From positions 143,367-207,366 of the forward strand of contig NZ_FYDX01000015.1 in the NCBI RefSeq assembly GCF_900187455.1: DNA of 64,000 bases, read 5' to 3'. Numbering within the stretch: position 1 is the stretch's first letter; every line of letters begins with the position of its first letter. Below the pieces are notes generated by a model that was given only the letters and a program-made list of their open reading frames with translations, did not search any database and was not told the origin of the DNA. This document shows, in pieces, positions 1 to 8,799 of this stretch. The position numbers and the translations under genes are program-made. This stretch comes from Pseudomonas sp. Irchel 3E13 (lineage in GTDB: Bacteria; Pseudomonadota; Gammaproteobacteria; Pseudomonadales; Pseudomonadaceae).

Positions 1-163
1 TGCAGGTCCTGCATGGAAAGCGGCCTCTCGTATTCGATTAACAAATAGCTGCGGCGAATAATATGCGCTTTTCGCGAACGTGTGTCTGGAGGATAGTGGC
101 CGGCGTCCGTACAGGCTTGAACGTAGCGTTCCATTCAAGAGATCGCCAGATGAGGAGGTAGTT

Positions 164-880
164 GTGTTGTCGGTTGCCAAGGGCTCCACGGAGCTGGGGT
201 TCAATGAAGTCTGGGGCGGCTTCAAGCAGTTGCTGCCCATTTCCATGTTCGTCGTCGTCTTCGGCCTGGCCTTTGGCCTGGCTGCGGCGCAAACCGGGCT
301 GGACGGTGTTTCGATCATGTGGATGAGCACCCTGGTGTTCGCCGGCGCGTCGCAGTTCGCCGCGCTGGACCTGTGGGGCGCGCAGGTGCCGCTGGTGCCG
401 TTGATCGTCACGGTGTTCGCCATCAATGCCCGGCACTTGTTGATGGGCGCCACGCTGTATCCGTGGCTGCGTGAACTGCCACTCGCGCGGCGCTACGGGG
501 TGATGCTGGTGGTGTCGGACGCCAACTGGGCGATGTCGATGCAGGCGCTGTCCGCCGGTAAACCGGGGCTGGGCATTCTGTTGGGCGGCGGTATCGCGTT
601 GTGGACCACCTGGATTCTCGGCACCTGGCTCGGCCTGTATTTCGGCAACCTGGTGAGCGACCCGGTGAGCTGGGGCCTGGACATGGTGATGGGCTGCTTC
701 CTCCTGGCGATGGTGGTGGGCGGGCAGAAGAACCTGCGCATGCTGCTGATCTGGGCCGTGGCGGCCGGTTCCGCGCTGTTGGCCTATTGGTATCTGCCGG
801 AAAACAGTCATGTGGTGGTCGGCGCGCTGGCCGGCGGTATTGTCGGGGCGCTGTGGATGGAGAAGAAACATGAGCATTGA
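164..880 (+). CDS. azlC: AzlC family branched-chain amino acid exporter, large subunit
   Basis: Inner-membrane large subunit of an AzlCD-type exporter for branched-chain or related amino acids. The protein is almost wholly hydrophobic and has the family features 'FGLAFGLAAAQTG' near the N-terminus, 'FAGASQFAAL' and 'INARHLLMGATL'. The open frame extends upstream to position 80, but a gaggag ribosome site at 152-157 lies 6 nt before a GTG at 164. That start gives about 238 residues, the usual size, and removes a non-conserved basic leader. The stop overlaps the start of azlD by 11 nt, the tight coupling seen in azlCD pairs. The 163 bases before it hold no gene I can support. The substrate is inferred from the family and is not visible in the sequence. 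Confidence 0.88.
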   Translation: MLSVAKGSTELGFNEVWGGFKQLLPISMFVVVFGLAFGLAAAQTGLDGVSIMWMSTLVFAGASQFAALDLWGAQVPLVPLIVTVFAINARHLLMGATLYPWLRELPLARRYGVMLVVSDANWAMSMQALSAGKPGLGILLGGGIALWTTWILGTWLGLYFGNLVSDPVSWGLDMVMGCFLLAMVVGGQKNLRMLLIWAVAAGSALLAYWYLPENSHVVVGALAGGIVGALWMEKKHEH

Positions 881-1184
881 AACCAGTGGCAACGGTCCGC
901 TGCTGATCATTCTGGTCATGGCGCTGGTGACCCTGGCGACGCGTTGGGGTGGGGTGTTCGTGATGTCCTTCGTGCCCATCAGCCACCGCGTGCAGCAGTT
1001 TATCGGCGCGATGTCGGGTTCGGTGCTGGTGGCGGTGTTGACGCCGCTGGCGGTGAGTGGCGACAACGGTGCGCGGGTGGCGCTGGCGAGTACGGCGGTG
1101 GTCATGCTGCTGGTGAAGAAGCCGCTGCCGGCGATTGCTGCGGGGGTTGTTGCGGCGGCGGTGTTTCGTCACTTGGCGGTTTGA
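870..1184 (+). CDS. azlD: AzlD family small subunit of amino acid exporter
   Basis: Small membrane partner of AzlC, 104 residues, with three to four hydrophobic segments. It shows the family's 'ATRWGGVFVMSFVPI' stretch after the first helix. The ATG at 870 lies inside the end of azlC, and the frame open further upstream (from 810) is only the azlC shadow. Overlap of 11 nt implies translational coupling and one transcript. The pair forms a two-component permease without an ATPase. Family assignment is good; the exported amino acid is unknown. Confidence 0.85.
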   Translation: MSIETSGNGPLLIILVMALVTLATRWGGVFVMSFVPISHRVQQFIGAMSGSVLVAVLTPLAVSGDNGARVALASTAVVMLLVKKPLPAIAAGVVAAAVFRHLAV

Positions 1185-1619
1185 GTGGGGTTTAGGGGGG
1201 CGAGGCGGATAGTTTTTAATGCTCGCGCACGTGTGGGGGATGAGGGCGCTATCGCCGGCAAGCCGGCTCCCACAGAGGAGCGGGCGGTTTTCAGAAATGG
1301 ACTCGGCCGTGGGTAAGGCTCACCGCTCCGACGACATCCTCGCCAAGGCGCGTTTTCGACAGGTGACACGCCTTATCGCGAGCAAGCTCGCTCCTACACA
1401 TGCCATCAGGCGCAAGAGCTGCTCCTTCATCAGTGATGGCGACTGGATATCTCGCCAAGGCTGATTATGCTTCAAGCGTGCGTGCAAAAACGCGAGGCCG
1501 CCGCCTGTTCCAAAGGCCCGGCGCAGTCCGTGATCCGAAGTCATCAGCCTCTCTTGGCCAGAGTGCGTGCGAAAGGATAGCGGGATGCTCCGGCCTACTA
1601 GAACAAGACGGAGAAAATC
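1185..1619. other. 435-bp intergenic region with two REP-type repeats
   Basis: No gene with a credible ribosome site is seen between azlD and the MHS transporter. The gap holds an isolated REP-like palindrome at about 1250-1276 ('tatcgccggcaagccggct') and a second of the other Pseudomonas type at 1374-1399. The last 100 bases before the ATG at 1620 must contain the transporter's promoter, but no clear -35/-10 pair stands out. Confidence 0.6.
1374..1399. repeat. REP element, single copy
   Basis: Contains the 'tcgcgagcaagctcgctcct' palindrome that recurs in this window at 7697, 18799, 35967, 59817 and 63806. A REP-like element of a different type ('tatcgccggcaagccggct') lies about 100 bases upstream. 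Confidence 0.8.
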
Positions 1620-3290
1620 ATGGCGGCAGTCGACAGTACGACCCCTGGCAGCGAGCCCAGGCGCGGTATTACCAAAGAGGAACGCAAGGTGATCTTCGCC
1701 TCGTCCCTCGGTACGGTGTTCGAGTGGTACGACTTTTATCTCTACGGCTCTCTCGCGGCGATCATCGCCAAGCATTTCTTCGCCGGCGTCAACGAAACCA
1801 CCTCCTTCATCTTCGCCCTGATGGCGTTCGCCGCCGGTTTCGCGGTGCGACCGTTCGGCGCCATTTTCTTCGGCCGCCTGGGCGACATGATCGGGCGCAA
1901 GCACACCTTCCTCATCACCATCGTCATCATGGGTGTCTCCACCGCCGTGGTGGGGCTGCTGCCCAGTTATTCCACCATTGGTGTGGCGGCGCCGATCATC
2001 CTGGTCACCCTGCGCCTGTTGCAGGGCCTGGCGCTGGGTGGCGAGTACGGCGGGGCGGCGACCTACGTCGCGGAGCACGCGCCACCCGGCAAGCGCGGTT
2101 TCTTCACCTCGTGGATCCAGACCACCGCGACCCTCGGTCTGTTTCTCTCGCTGCTGGTGATCCTCGCCTGCCGCACGGTGCTCGGCACCGAGGCCTTCGA
2201 GGAATGGGGCTGGCGGATTCCGTTTCTGTTGTCGATCCTGCTGCTGATCGTCTCGGTGTACATCCGCATGCAGCTTCACGAGTCGCCGGTATTCAACAAG
2301 ATGAAGGCCGAAGGCAAGGCGTCGAAGGCGCCGCTGACCGAATCCTTCGCCCGCTGGGACAACCTCAAGGTGGTGATCATGTCGCTGCTCGGCGGCACGG
2401 CGGGGCAGGCGGTGGTCTGGTACACCGGCCAGTTCTACGCGCTGTTCTTCCTGCTGCAGATGCTCAAGATCGACCCGCAGACCGCCAACCTGCTGATCGC
2501 CGGTTCGCTGCTGATCGGCACGCCGTTCTTCATCCTGTTCGGCAGCCTGTCCGACCGCATCGGCCGCAAGAAAATCATCATGGCCGGCTGTATCCTCGCG
2601 GCGCTGACCTACTTCCCGATCTTCAAGGGCCTGACCGAATTCGGTAACCCCGACATCTACCGCGCCCAGGCGCAGAACCCGGTGACGGTGATCGCCGATC
2701 CCGCGCAGTGTTCGTTCCAGTTCGACCCGGTGGGCAAGGCGCGTTTCACCAGCTCCTGCGACCTCGCCAAGACCGTGCTGGCGAAAAAAGCCATTCCCTA
2801 CGTCAACGAGAAAGCCGCGGCGGGCACGGTGGCGCAGGTACGGATTGGTGACAAGGTGATCTCCAGCTTCGAAGGCACCGGCATGCCGGCGGCGGACTTC
2901 AAGACCACCAACGACGCCTTCACCGCGACCCTCGGCACCGCGCTGAAAGACGCCGGCTACCCGGAAAAAGCCGACCCGGCCAAGACCAACTACCCGATGG
3001 TGCTGTTGCTGCTGACCATCCTCGTGCTGTACGTGACCATGGTCTACGGGCCAATCGCCGCCTGGCTGGTGGAGCTGTTCCCGGCGCGGATCCGCTACAC
3101 CTCGATGTCGCTGCCGTACCACATCGGCAACGGCTGGTTCGGCGGTTTCCTGCCGACCGTGGCGTTCGCCATGGTCGCGGCGACCGGTGATATCTACTAC
3201 GGGCTGTGGTACCCGATCGTCATTGCGGTGATGACGGCGATCCTTGGCACCTTCTTCCTGCCGGAAACCAAGGATCGGGATATCGCTTGA
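1620..3290 (+). CDS. MHS-family MFS transporter with large extracytoplasmic insert
   Basis: Inner-membrane proton symporter of the metabolite:H+ symporter (ProP/ShiA/KgtP-like) branch of the major facilitator superfamily, 556 residues. The N-terminal half shows 'FASSLGTVFEWYDFYLYG', 'RPFGAIFFGRLGDMIGRK' and 'GGEYGGAATYVAEHAP', all MHS signatures; 'GSLSDRIGRKKIIM' marks the second half. A hydrophilic stretch of roughly 130 residues (about 340-465), containing two cysteines, interrupts the second half between membrane segments. It explains the length against the usual 420-450. A gacggag site precedes the ATG by about 6 nt. The gene is monocistronic and convergent with the next one. The substrate is probably an organic acid or osmolyte but cannot be told from sequence. 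Confidence 0.85.
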   Translation: MAAVDSTTPGSEPRRGITKEERKVIFASSLGTVFEWYDFYLYGSLAAIIAKHFFAGVNETTSFIFALMAFAAGFAVRPFGAIFFGRLGDMIGRKHTFLITIVIMGVSTAVVGLLPSYSTIGVAAPIILVTLRLLQGLALGGEYGGAATYVAEHAPPGKRGFFTSWIQTTATLGLFLSLLVILACRTVLGTEAFEEWGWRIPFLLSILLLIVSVYIRMQLHESPVFNKMKAEGKASKAPLTESFARWDNLKVVIMSLLGGTAGQAVVWYTGQFYALFFLLQMLKIDPQTANLLIAGSLLIGTPFFILFGSLSDRIGRKKIIMAGCILAALTYFPIFKGLTEFGNPDIYRAQAQNPVTVIADPAQCSFQFDPVGKARFTSSCDLAKTVLAKKAIPYVNEKAAAGTVAQVRIGDKVISSFEGTGMPAADFKTTNDAFTATLGTALKDAGYPEKADPAKTNYPMVLLLLTILVLYVTMVYGPIAAWLVELFPARIRYTSMSLPYHIGNGWFGGFLPTVAFAMVAATGDIYYGLWYPIVIAVMTAILGTFFLPETKDRDIA

Positions 3291-3297
3291 GGCCGGG

Positions 3298-3330
3298 CTC
3301 ATGGCCTCATCGCAACGATGAGGCCATGAG
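3298..3330. terminator. Hairpin between convergent genes
   Basis: A perfect 15-bp stem with a 3-nt loop (ctcatggcctcatcg / cgatgaggccatgag) lies between two converging stops. It lacks a T run on either side, so it is a likely but non-canonical bidirectional terminator. Confidence 0.6.
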
Positions 3331-3332
3331 CT

Positions 3333-4550
3333 TCACACGCCTTTGGTCGAAGGCAACAGAATCGTCAGGATCCCCAGCAACGGCAGGTACGAGCACAGCG
3401 TGTACACCTCATTGATGCCGTGGATATCCGCCAGATACCCCAGCAACGCCGCGCCGATCCCGCCAAAGCCGAACATCAGGCCAAAGAAGATCCCCGCGAT
3501 CATCCCCACATTGCCCGGCACCAGTTCCTGCGCATAGACCACGATGGCCGAGAACGCCGAGGCCATGATGAAGCCGATCACCACGCTCAGCACGCTGGTC
3601 CAGAACAGGTCTACGTAAGGCAGCGCCAGGGTGAACGGCGCGGCGCCGAGGATCGAGAACCAGATCACCGCCTTGCGGCCGATACGGTCGCCGATCGGTC
3701 CGCCGAAGAAGGTGCCGGCCGCGACCGCGCCGAGGAACAGGAACAGGTAGAGCTGCGAGCTGGCCACCGACAGGTCGAACTTCTCGATCAGATAGAACGT
3801 GAAGTAACTGGTGAAGCTGGTCATGTAGAAGTATTTGGAGAACACCAGCAGCGCCAGGACCACCAGGGCGAAGGTCACCCGGCCTTTCGACAGGCCGTGG
3901 GTGGCCTGGCTGCCGGCCTTCAGCTTGAACAGCGTCAGGTGTTGGCGATACCAGCGGCTCAGGCCGTAGAGCACGCCGATGGCAAACAGCGCGAACAGGC
4001 CGAACCAGGCGGTGTGGCCCTGGCCATAGGGAATGATGATCGCCGCCGCCAGCAGCGGGCCGAAGGCGCTGCCGGCATTGCCGCCGACCTGGAAGGTCGA
4101 TTGCGCCAGGCCATAGCGACCGCCCGAAGCCAGCCGGGCGATACGCGAGGCTTCCGGGTGGAAGGTCGACGAGCCGATGCCAACCAGCGCCGAGGCGATC
4201 AGGATCGACTCGAAACTGCCGACGAAGGCCAGCAACAGAATGCCGATCAGCGTGCAGATCGAGCCGGTCGGCAGCAGCCAGGGCTTGGGATGACGGTCGG
4301 TGTAGTAGCCGACCCAGGGCTGCAGTAGCGAGGCGGTGAGCTGGAAGGTCAGGGTGATCAGGCCGATCTGGGTGAAGCTCAGGCCGTAGTTGGCCTTGAG
4401 GATCGGGTAGATCGACGGCAGCACCGCCTGGATCAGGTCATTGATCAAGTGGGCCAGGGCGCAGGCGCCAATCACGCGCATGACCAAGGGGCTGGCCTGG
4501 CTCGCGACCGACGCGGTGGAGAAGGGTGACGCGGTACTACTGGTGGACAT
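3333..4550 (-). CDS. fsr: MFS transporter, fosmidomycin resistance (Fsr) type
   Basis: Inner-membrane drug efflux protein of 405 residues with 12 predicted membrane segments. Typical family blocks are 'AHLINDLIQAVLPSIYPILK' in the first helix, 'LQPWVGYYTDRHPKP' in the loop after helix 2, and 'GIGSSTFHPEASRIARLASGG'. The second half has 'GGPIGDRIGRKAVIW'. E. coli Fsr pumps out fosmidomycin, and Fsr-like proteins are often under an AraC-type regulator. Here a divergently transcribed araC gene starts 166 bp away, as expected for such a pair. The family call is firm; the true substrate could be another compound. Confidence 0.85.
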   Translation of the reverse strand: MSTSSTASPFSTASVASQASPLVMRVIGACALAHLINDLIQAVLPSIYPILKANYGLSFTQIGLITLTFQLTASLLQPWVGYYTDRHPKPWLLPTGSICTLIGILLLAFVGSFESILIASALVGIGSSTFHPEASRIARLASGGRYGLAQSTFQVGGNAGSAFGPLLAAAIIIPYGQGHTAWFGLFALFAIGVLYGLSRWYRQHLTLFKLKAGSQATHGLSKGRVTFALVVLALLVFSKYFYMTSFTSYFTFYLIEKFDLSVASSQLYLFLFLGAVAAGTFFGGPIGDRIGRKAVIWFSILGAAPFTLALPYVDLFWTSVLSVVIGFIMASAFSAIVVYAQELVPGNVGMIAGIFFGLMFGFGGIGAALLGYLADIHGINEVYTLCSYLPLLGILTILLPSTKGV

Positions 4551-4716
4551 GCTGGACCTTCCGGGGCAAGGCGCGGCGCATTCGCTGTCGGCACTGCGGC
4601 CGGCGAAGAAATGCGCTCACGGGGGTTCAGGATCGAGTGGAACGAGGGCTATGCTAGGCGCCGGACGAATGCCTGTCTCACGCGATTCGGGAGACGACTG
4701 TCGAGAAAAGGGCAAG

Positions 4717-5490
4717 ATGATCAGACCACTGGATGAATTTCTCCGTGCCATCGACCAGGCCGACTGGACGGTCAGCAGCAGCGCCACCGACTACCCGGAA
4801 AACTGGTGGATCCCGCCGCATTCCCACGAGAAGCACCAACTGATCTACGCCATCGAAGGCGTGATGGTGGTGCACTCGGCCCTGAACCAGTGGACCGTGC
4901 CGCCGAGCCGCGGGATCTGGATGCCCAAGGGGCAGGAGCACTCGATTCGCTGTGTCGGCGCGGTGAAGATGCGCAGCGTGTTCGTCCAGCCCGATGCGCA
5001 ATTCGACCTGCCTGCCGAGACCTGCGCGGTAAGCGTTTCGACCTTGCTCAGTGAACTGATCAAAGTCTCGGTGGGGATGCGTCACCCGCACGCGCCGGAC
5101 TCCCGCGAGGCGCGGGTGATGCGCCTGATCCTCGACGAACTGGAAATCCTGCCGACCTTGCCGCTGAACCTGCCGCAACCCCGCGACCCGCGCTTGTGCG
5201 CCGTCTGCGCGGCGCTGCGGCGCAACCCCGGCGACAGCTCCACCCTGGCGGACTGGAGCGCGCACCTGGGCCTCGACGAAAAAACCATCCAGCGCCTGTT
5301 CCGCAAAGACACCGGCATGACCTTCGGCCAATGGCGCCAGCAGGCGCGGTTGCTGCTGGCGCTGGAGCGGATTGCGGTGGGCGAGAAGATCATCGATGTG
5401 GCGGGGGAGTTGGGCTACGACAGCCCGAGTGCGTTCACGGCGATGTTCAGGAAGCATTTCGGGCGGACGCCGAGTCAGTTTTTTCGTTAG
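4717..5490 (+). CDS. AraC family transcriptional regulator next to fsr pump
   Basis: Predicted DNA-binding regulator of 257 residues. The N-terminal part is a cupin-like sensor ('IPPHSHEKHQLIYAIEGVM', 'MPKGQEHSIRC'). The C-terminal hundred residues are the double helix-turn-helix of AraC proteins, ending 'AGELGYDSPSAFTAMFRKHF'. The ATG at 4717 is chosen because the cupin begins about 30 residues later; the frame open upstream to 4441 runs into the pump gene on the other strand. The layout matches E. coli NimR beside its pump, so it most likely controls the divergent MFS gene. The inducer is unknown. Confidence 0.85.
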   Translation: MIRPLDEFLRAIDQADWTVSSSATDYPENWWIPPHSHEKHQLIYAIEGVMVVHSALNQWTVPPSRGIWMPKGQEHSIRCVGAVKMRSVFVQPDAQFDLPAETCAVSVSTLLSELIKVSVGMRHPHAPDSREARVMRLILDELEILPTLPLNLPQPRDPRLCAVCAALRRNPGDSSTLADWSAHLGLDEKTIQRLFRKDTGMTFGQWRQQARLLLALERIAVGEKIIDVAGELGYDSPSAFTAMFRKHFGRTPSQFFR

Positions 5491-5650
5491 GGATGTGGCA
5501 CCGATTGCGCACATTTCGTAAATCCTGATATTCCATCCGCCACATTGATGCCTTATTCGCATTGAATGATCCTCTTGGCAGGCCGGCCCTTCACGCGGGG
5601 CCGCGCACCGTGTCCGCGGACACGCATAACAATCACTCGCGAGACCTGCC

Positions 5651-7072
5651 ATGAACCGCCCGAGAACCCTCTACGACAAGCACATCGATTCCCACACTGT
5701 CTGCGCCCTCGACGACCACGGCCATGTGCTGCTCTACATCGACCGCCAGGTAGCCAACGAGTACACCAGCCCGCAGGCGTTCAGCGGCTTGCGTGAGGCG
5801 GGGCGCTCGGTGTGGCGGCCTTCGGCGACGCTGTGCGTGGTCGACCATGTCAACCCGACCACGCCGCAGCGCAGCGCGGCGATGCCGGATGCCGGCGGGG
5901 CGCGGCAGGTGTCGTATTTCGAGGAGAACTGTCGGGACTTCGGCATCGAGCTGTTCGATGTGCTGGACAAGCGTCAGGGCATCGAGCATGTGGTGGCGCC
6001 GGAACAGGGCTTCATCCTGCCGGGCATGGTGGTCGCGGCCGGCGACAGTCACACCACCACTTACGGCGCGCTGGGGGCGTTTGGCTTCGGTATCGGCACG
6101 TCGGAAATCGAACACCTGCTGGCCACCCAGACCCTGGTCTACAAGCGCCTGAAAACCCTGCGTGTCACCGTGCGCGGCGCGCTGGGGCTGGGAGTGACGT
6201 CCAAGGACATCATCATGGCCCTGATCCGCCGCATCGGCGCCGCCGGGGCCACCGGCTACGCCATCGAATTCGCCGGGCCGACGATTGACGCGCTGAGCGT
6301 CGAAGCGCGCATGACCATCTGCAACATGGCGGTGGAGGCGGGCGCGCGCGGTGCTTTCATGGCGCCGGACGACAAGGTGTTCGCCTACCTCAAGGACAAA
6401 CCCCGTGCCCCGCGTGGCCTGTTGTGGGAGCAGGCGGTGGCGCGTTGGCGCGCGTTGTACAGCGACCCCGGCGCGGTGTTCGACCGCGAGGTCGAACTGG
6501 ATGCCGCGGCACTCGAACCGATGGTCACCTGGGGCACCAGCCCGGACCAGGCGGCGCCCATCGGCGAGCGCGTGCCGGACCCGAACCTGGAAAGCGACCT
6601 GATCCGCCGCCAGGACCTGCAACGCGCGCTGCGCTACATGGGCCTTGAGCCCGGCACCCAGTTGAACGAGATCGCCATCAGCCACGCCTTTATCGGCTCG
6701 TGCACCAATGCGCGGATCGAGGACCTGCGCGACGCCGCGCGGGTGGTGCGCGGGCGCAAGGTCGCGGCTACGGTGCGGGCGATGATCGTCCCCGGTTCGA
6801 CCCTGGTCCGCGACCAGGCGGAAGCCGAGGGCCTGGCGCAGGTGTTCCGCGAGGCCGGGTTCGAGTGGCGGCAGTCCGGCTGTTCCATGTGCCTGGCGAT
6901 GAACGACGACGTGCTGGCCGCCGGCGACCGCTGCGCCTCCAGCACCAACCGCAATTTCGAGGGCCGCCAGGGTGCCGGGGCGCGTACCCACCTGATGAGC
7001 CCGGCCATGGTCGCCGCCGCCGCGGTCAGCGGCTACCTGACCGACGTTCGCCACTTCGCCCTGGAGGCCTGA
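5651..7072 (+). CDS. leuC: LeuC-like hydratase large subunit, probably a catabolic paralogue
   Basis: Aconitase-superfamily large subunit of 473 residues that should bind a [4Fe-4S] cluster: Cys351 ('GSCTNARIEDLR'), Cys411 and Cys414 ('GCSMCLAMN') are all present. It would hydrate/dehydrate a 2- or 3-hydroxy diacid. The sequence departs from housekeeping Pseudomonas LeuC through much of its length; as I recall it, the usual 'DHNVPTTP' reads 'DHVNPTTP' here. Leucine-pathway leuB is absent, and the neighbours are a LysR regulator and a 2-hydroxycarboxylate transporter. Substrates such as (R)-malate/maleate, citramalate or a methylated malate are therefore more likely than isopropylmalate. Maleate hydratases (HbzIJ type) are known to be built this way. 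leuD follows after 1 nt. Confidence 0.8.
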   Translation: MNRPRTLYDKHIDSHTVCALDDHGHVLLYIDRQVANEYTSPQAFSGLREAGRSVWRPSATLCVVDHVNPTTPQRSAAMPDAGGARQVSYFEENCRDFGIELFDVLDKRQGIEHVVAPEQGFILPGMVVAAGDSHTTTYGALGAFGFGIGTSEIEHLLATQTLVYKRLKTLRVTVRGALGLGVTSKDIIMALIRRIGAAGATGYAIEFAGPTIDALSVEARMTICNMAVEAGARGAFMAPDDKVFAYLKDKPRAPRGLLWEQAVARWRALYSDPGAVFDREVELDAAALEPMVTWGTSPDQAAPIGERVPDPNLESDLIRRQDLQRALRYMGLEPGTQLNEIAISHAFIGSCTNARIEDLRDAARVVRGRKVAATVRAMIVPGSTLVRDQAEAEGLAQVFREAGFEWRQSGCSMCLAMNDDVLAAGDRCASSTNRNFEGRQGAGARTHLMSPAMVAAAAVSGYLTDVRHFALEA

Positions 7073-7073
7073 C

Positions 7074-7682
7074 ATGCAACCTTTCGATAGCGTCTGCGGC
7101 ACCGCCGCGCCTTTGCTCGCCGCCAACGTCGACACCGACGTGATCATGCCCAAGCAGTTCCTCAAAGGCATCGACCGGGCCGGGCTGGACCGTGGCGTAT
7201 TCTTCGACCTGCGCTTTCTGCCAGACGGCCAGCCCGACCCGGCATTCGTACTCAATCAGGCGCCGTGGCAGTGGTCGCGGTTCCTGGTGGTGGGGCCGAA
7301 CTTTGGCTGTGGGTCGAGCCGTGAACATGCGGTGTGGGGGCTCAAGCAGCTCGGGATCCGGGCGCTGATCGGCAGCAGTTTTGCCGGAATTTTCTTCGAT
7401 AACTGCCAGCGCAACGGCGTATTGCTGATCCAGTTGCCGGAAGAGCAGGTGCAGGAGATCGGCGCAATCGTCGGAGGCGCGGGGGACGCGGAGATCTGCG
7501 TAGACCTGCCGGCCCAGGAAATCCGCCTGCGCAACGGGCAGACCATCGGTTTCGACATCGACCCGTTGCGCAAGGAATCGCTGGTGCTGGGGCTGGATGC
7601 GATCGGCAGCACCTTGCAGCGCACGGCGCAGATTCGGGATTTCGAAGCGGCGCATTTGCGGGCCAATCCCTGGCTGGCGTGA
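7074..7682 (+). CDS. leuD: LeuD-like hydratase small subunit
   Basis: Small subunit (202 residues) that forms the swivel domain closing over the LeuC-like active site. It has the family start 'AANVDTDVIMPKQFLKGI' and the phosphate/carboxylate loop 'PNFGCGSSREHAVWGL'. The substrate-recognition stretch just after the first block ('DRAGLDRGVFFDLRFLPD') is unlike that of the leucine enzyme, which usually reads with a 'LFDEWRYL' core. This agrees with a changed substrate. It starts 1 nt after the large subunit stop, so the two are co-translated. A REP pair follows closely, with no other terminator seen. Confidence 0.8.
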   Translation: MQPFDSVCGTAAPLLAANVDTDVIMPKQFLKGIDRAGLDRGVFFDLRFLPDGQPDPAFVLNQAPWQWSRFLVVGPNFGCGSSREHAVWGLKQLGIRALIGSSFAGIFFDNCQRNGVLLIQLPEEQVQEIGAIVGGAGDAEICVDLPAQEIRLRNGQTIGFDIDPLRKESLVLGLDAIGSTLQRTAQIRDFEAAHLRANPWLA

Positions 7683-7696
7683 GCGGTTCGGTGCTA

Positions 7697-7743
7697 ATCG
7701 CGAGCAAGCTCGCTCCTACTGTAGGAGCGAGCTTGCTCGCGAT
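7697..7743. repeat. Paired REP elements forming a perfect inverted repeat
   Basis: Two REP palindromes face each other: 'tcgcgagcaagctcgctcct' plus 'ac' at 7698-7719, and its exact reverse complement at 7721-7742, separated by one base. The flanking a/t also pairs. It sits between converging leuD and lysR and could form a long hairpin that stops transcription from both sides. Confidence 0.9.
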
Positions 7744-7764
7744 GCTTCTATATCGACCCGACAC

Positions 7765-8676
7765 TCACGGCTGATCCCGCAGATACCGCTCCAGAAACTC
7801 CACGCACACCCGCAATTTCGCCGAGTCCGATAGCCGTGTCGGGTACACCGCCCAGACGTTGGCGCTCTGGGTGTAGTCGTGCAGCACCTGCACCAACTTC
7901 CCTTGTTCCAGCAGCGGTCGCACATCCCACAGCGAGCGCAGCAGGATGCCTTTGCCACCCAGCGCCCATTGCAGGACGATCTCGCCGTTGTTCGACGACA
8001 GCGGTCCGCTTACCCGCACCGATTCTTCCCGCCCGCCACCCTCCAGGTGCCAGACGCCGAACGGGTTGTTGCGCTCCTTGAGGACCAGGCAGTCGTGGTC
8101 GTCGAGGTCCTTGAGGGTCTTCGGCGTGCCGCGGGCGGCGAGGTATTCCGGGGTGGCGCAGAGCACCCGGCGGTTGCTCACCAGCTTGCGGCTGATGTGC
8201 TGGCCGGGGATGTCGTCGCCGACGCGGATTTCCAGGTCGAAGCCCTCGGCGACGATGTCAACCACCCGGTCGAACACGTCCAGGCGCACTTCCAGGTCGG
8301 GGTAGACGGAGCTGAGCCCGGCAATCGCCGGGGCCACGTGGTTGCGACCGAAACCGAAGCTGCTGCAGATATGCAGCATGCCCCGCGGCGCCTTGCGCGC
8401 TTCGGTCAGTTCGCCGACGAAATCGTCCAGGTCATCGAGAATGCGGATCGCCCAGCGCTGGGTGCGCTCGCCGGCTTCAGTCAGGGCGATGCGCCTTGTG
8501 GTGCGGTGCAGCAGGCGGGTGCCGAGGGTTTCTTCGAGGATGCGAATGCGTTTGCTGACATAGGCCGGAGATTGGCCCAACTCGTCGGCGGCCCCGGCGA
8601 AGCTGGATTTGCGGATCACCGTGAGGAACACACGGAGGTCTTCGGGTAACGGCGATTCGATACGATGTGTGTTCAT
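7765..8676 (-). CDS. LysR family regulator, divergent to 2-hydroxycarboxylate transporter
   Basis: Transcription factor of 303 residues. The N-terminal winged helix-turn-helix reads 'FLTVIRKSSFAGAADELGQS' and continues to 'LLHRTTRRIALTEAGE'; the rest is the periplasmic-binding-like effector domain ('GFGRNHVAPAIAGLSSVYPD'). The ATG at 8676 sets the usual distance to the HTH; the frame open far upstream is a shadow of the transporter gene. It is separated by 123 bp from the divergent transporter and lies convergent to leuCD. It probably responds to the acid moved by the transporter. It resembles the DmlR/TtdR group of regulators for malate- and tartrate-type acids. Confidence 0.85.
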   Translation of the reverse strand: MNTHRIESPLPEDLRVFLTVIRKSSFAGAADELGQSPAYVSKRIRILEETLGTRLLHRTTRRIALTEAGERTQRWAIRILDDLDDFVGELTEARKAPRGMLHICSSFGFGRNHVAPAIAGLSSVYPDLEVRLDVFDRVVDIVAEGFDLEIRVGDDIPGQHISRKLVSNRRVLCATPEYLAARGTPKTLKDLDDHDCLVLKERNNPFGVWHLEGGGREESVRVSGPLSSNNGEIVLQWALGGKGILLRSLWDVRPLLEQGKLVQVLHDYTQSANVWAVYPTRLSDSAKLRVCVEFLERYLRDQP

Positions 8677-8799
8677 GGCTCTTATGGTTTGCACGTTTAT
8701 TCCACTAAACGCGAAGGATAGCATTCCTTTATCGACGCTCCGAGCCGCGGATTCGGCAGCGTCGCCACTCCTCCTACAACAACAAACAGAGGACCGACC

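Noticed and set aside
1..163. A gene upstream of azlC
   Set aside because: No frame with a ribosome site; the 5' extension of the azlC frame from position 80 is not hydrophobic or family-like.
1320..3302. A 660-codon minus-strand frame opposite the MHS transporter, and similar long shadows opposite glgE, the tad genes and the treS fusion
   Set aside because: Composition is His/Arg/Gln-rich without motifs. The plus- or minus-strand partner is a well-conserved family in each case.
5651..7682. leuCD as the leucine biosynthesis isomerase
   Set aside because: No leuB or leuA is present, the context is acid transport plus LysR, and both subunits differ from the usual Pseudomonas LeuC/LeuD I know. 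The symbol is kept only as a family label.
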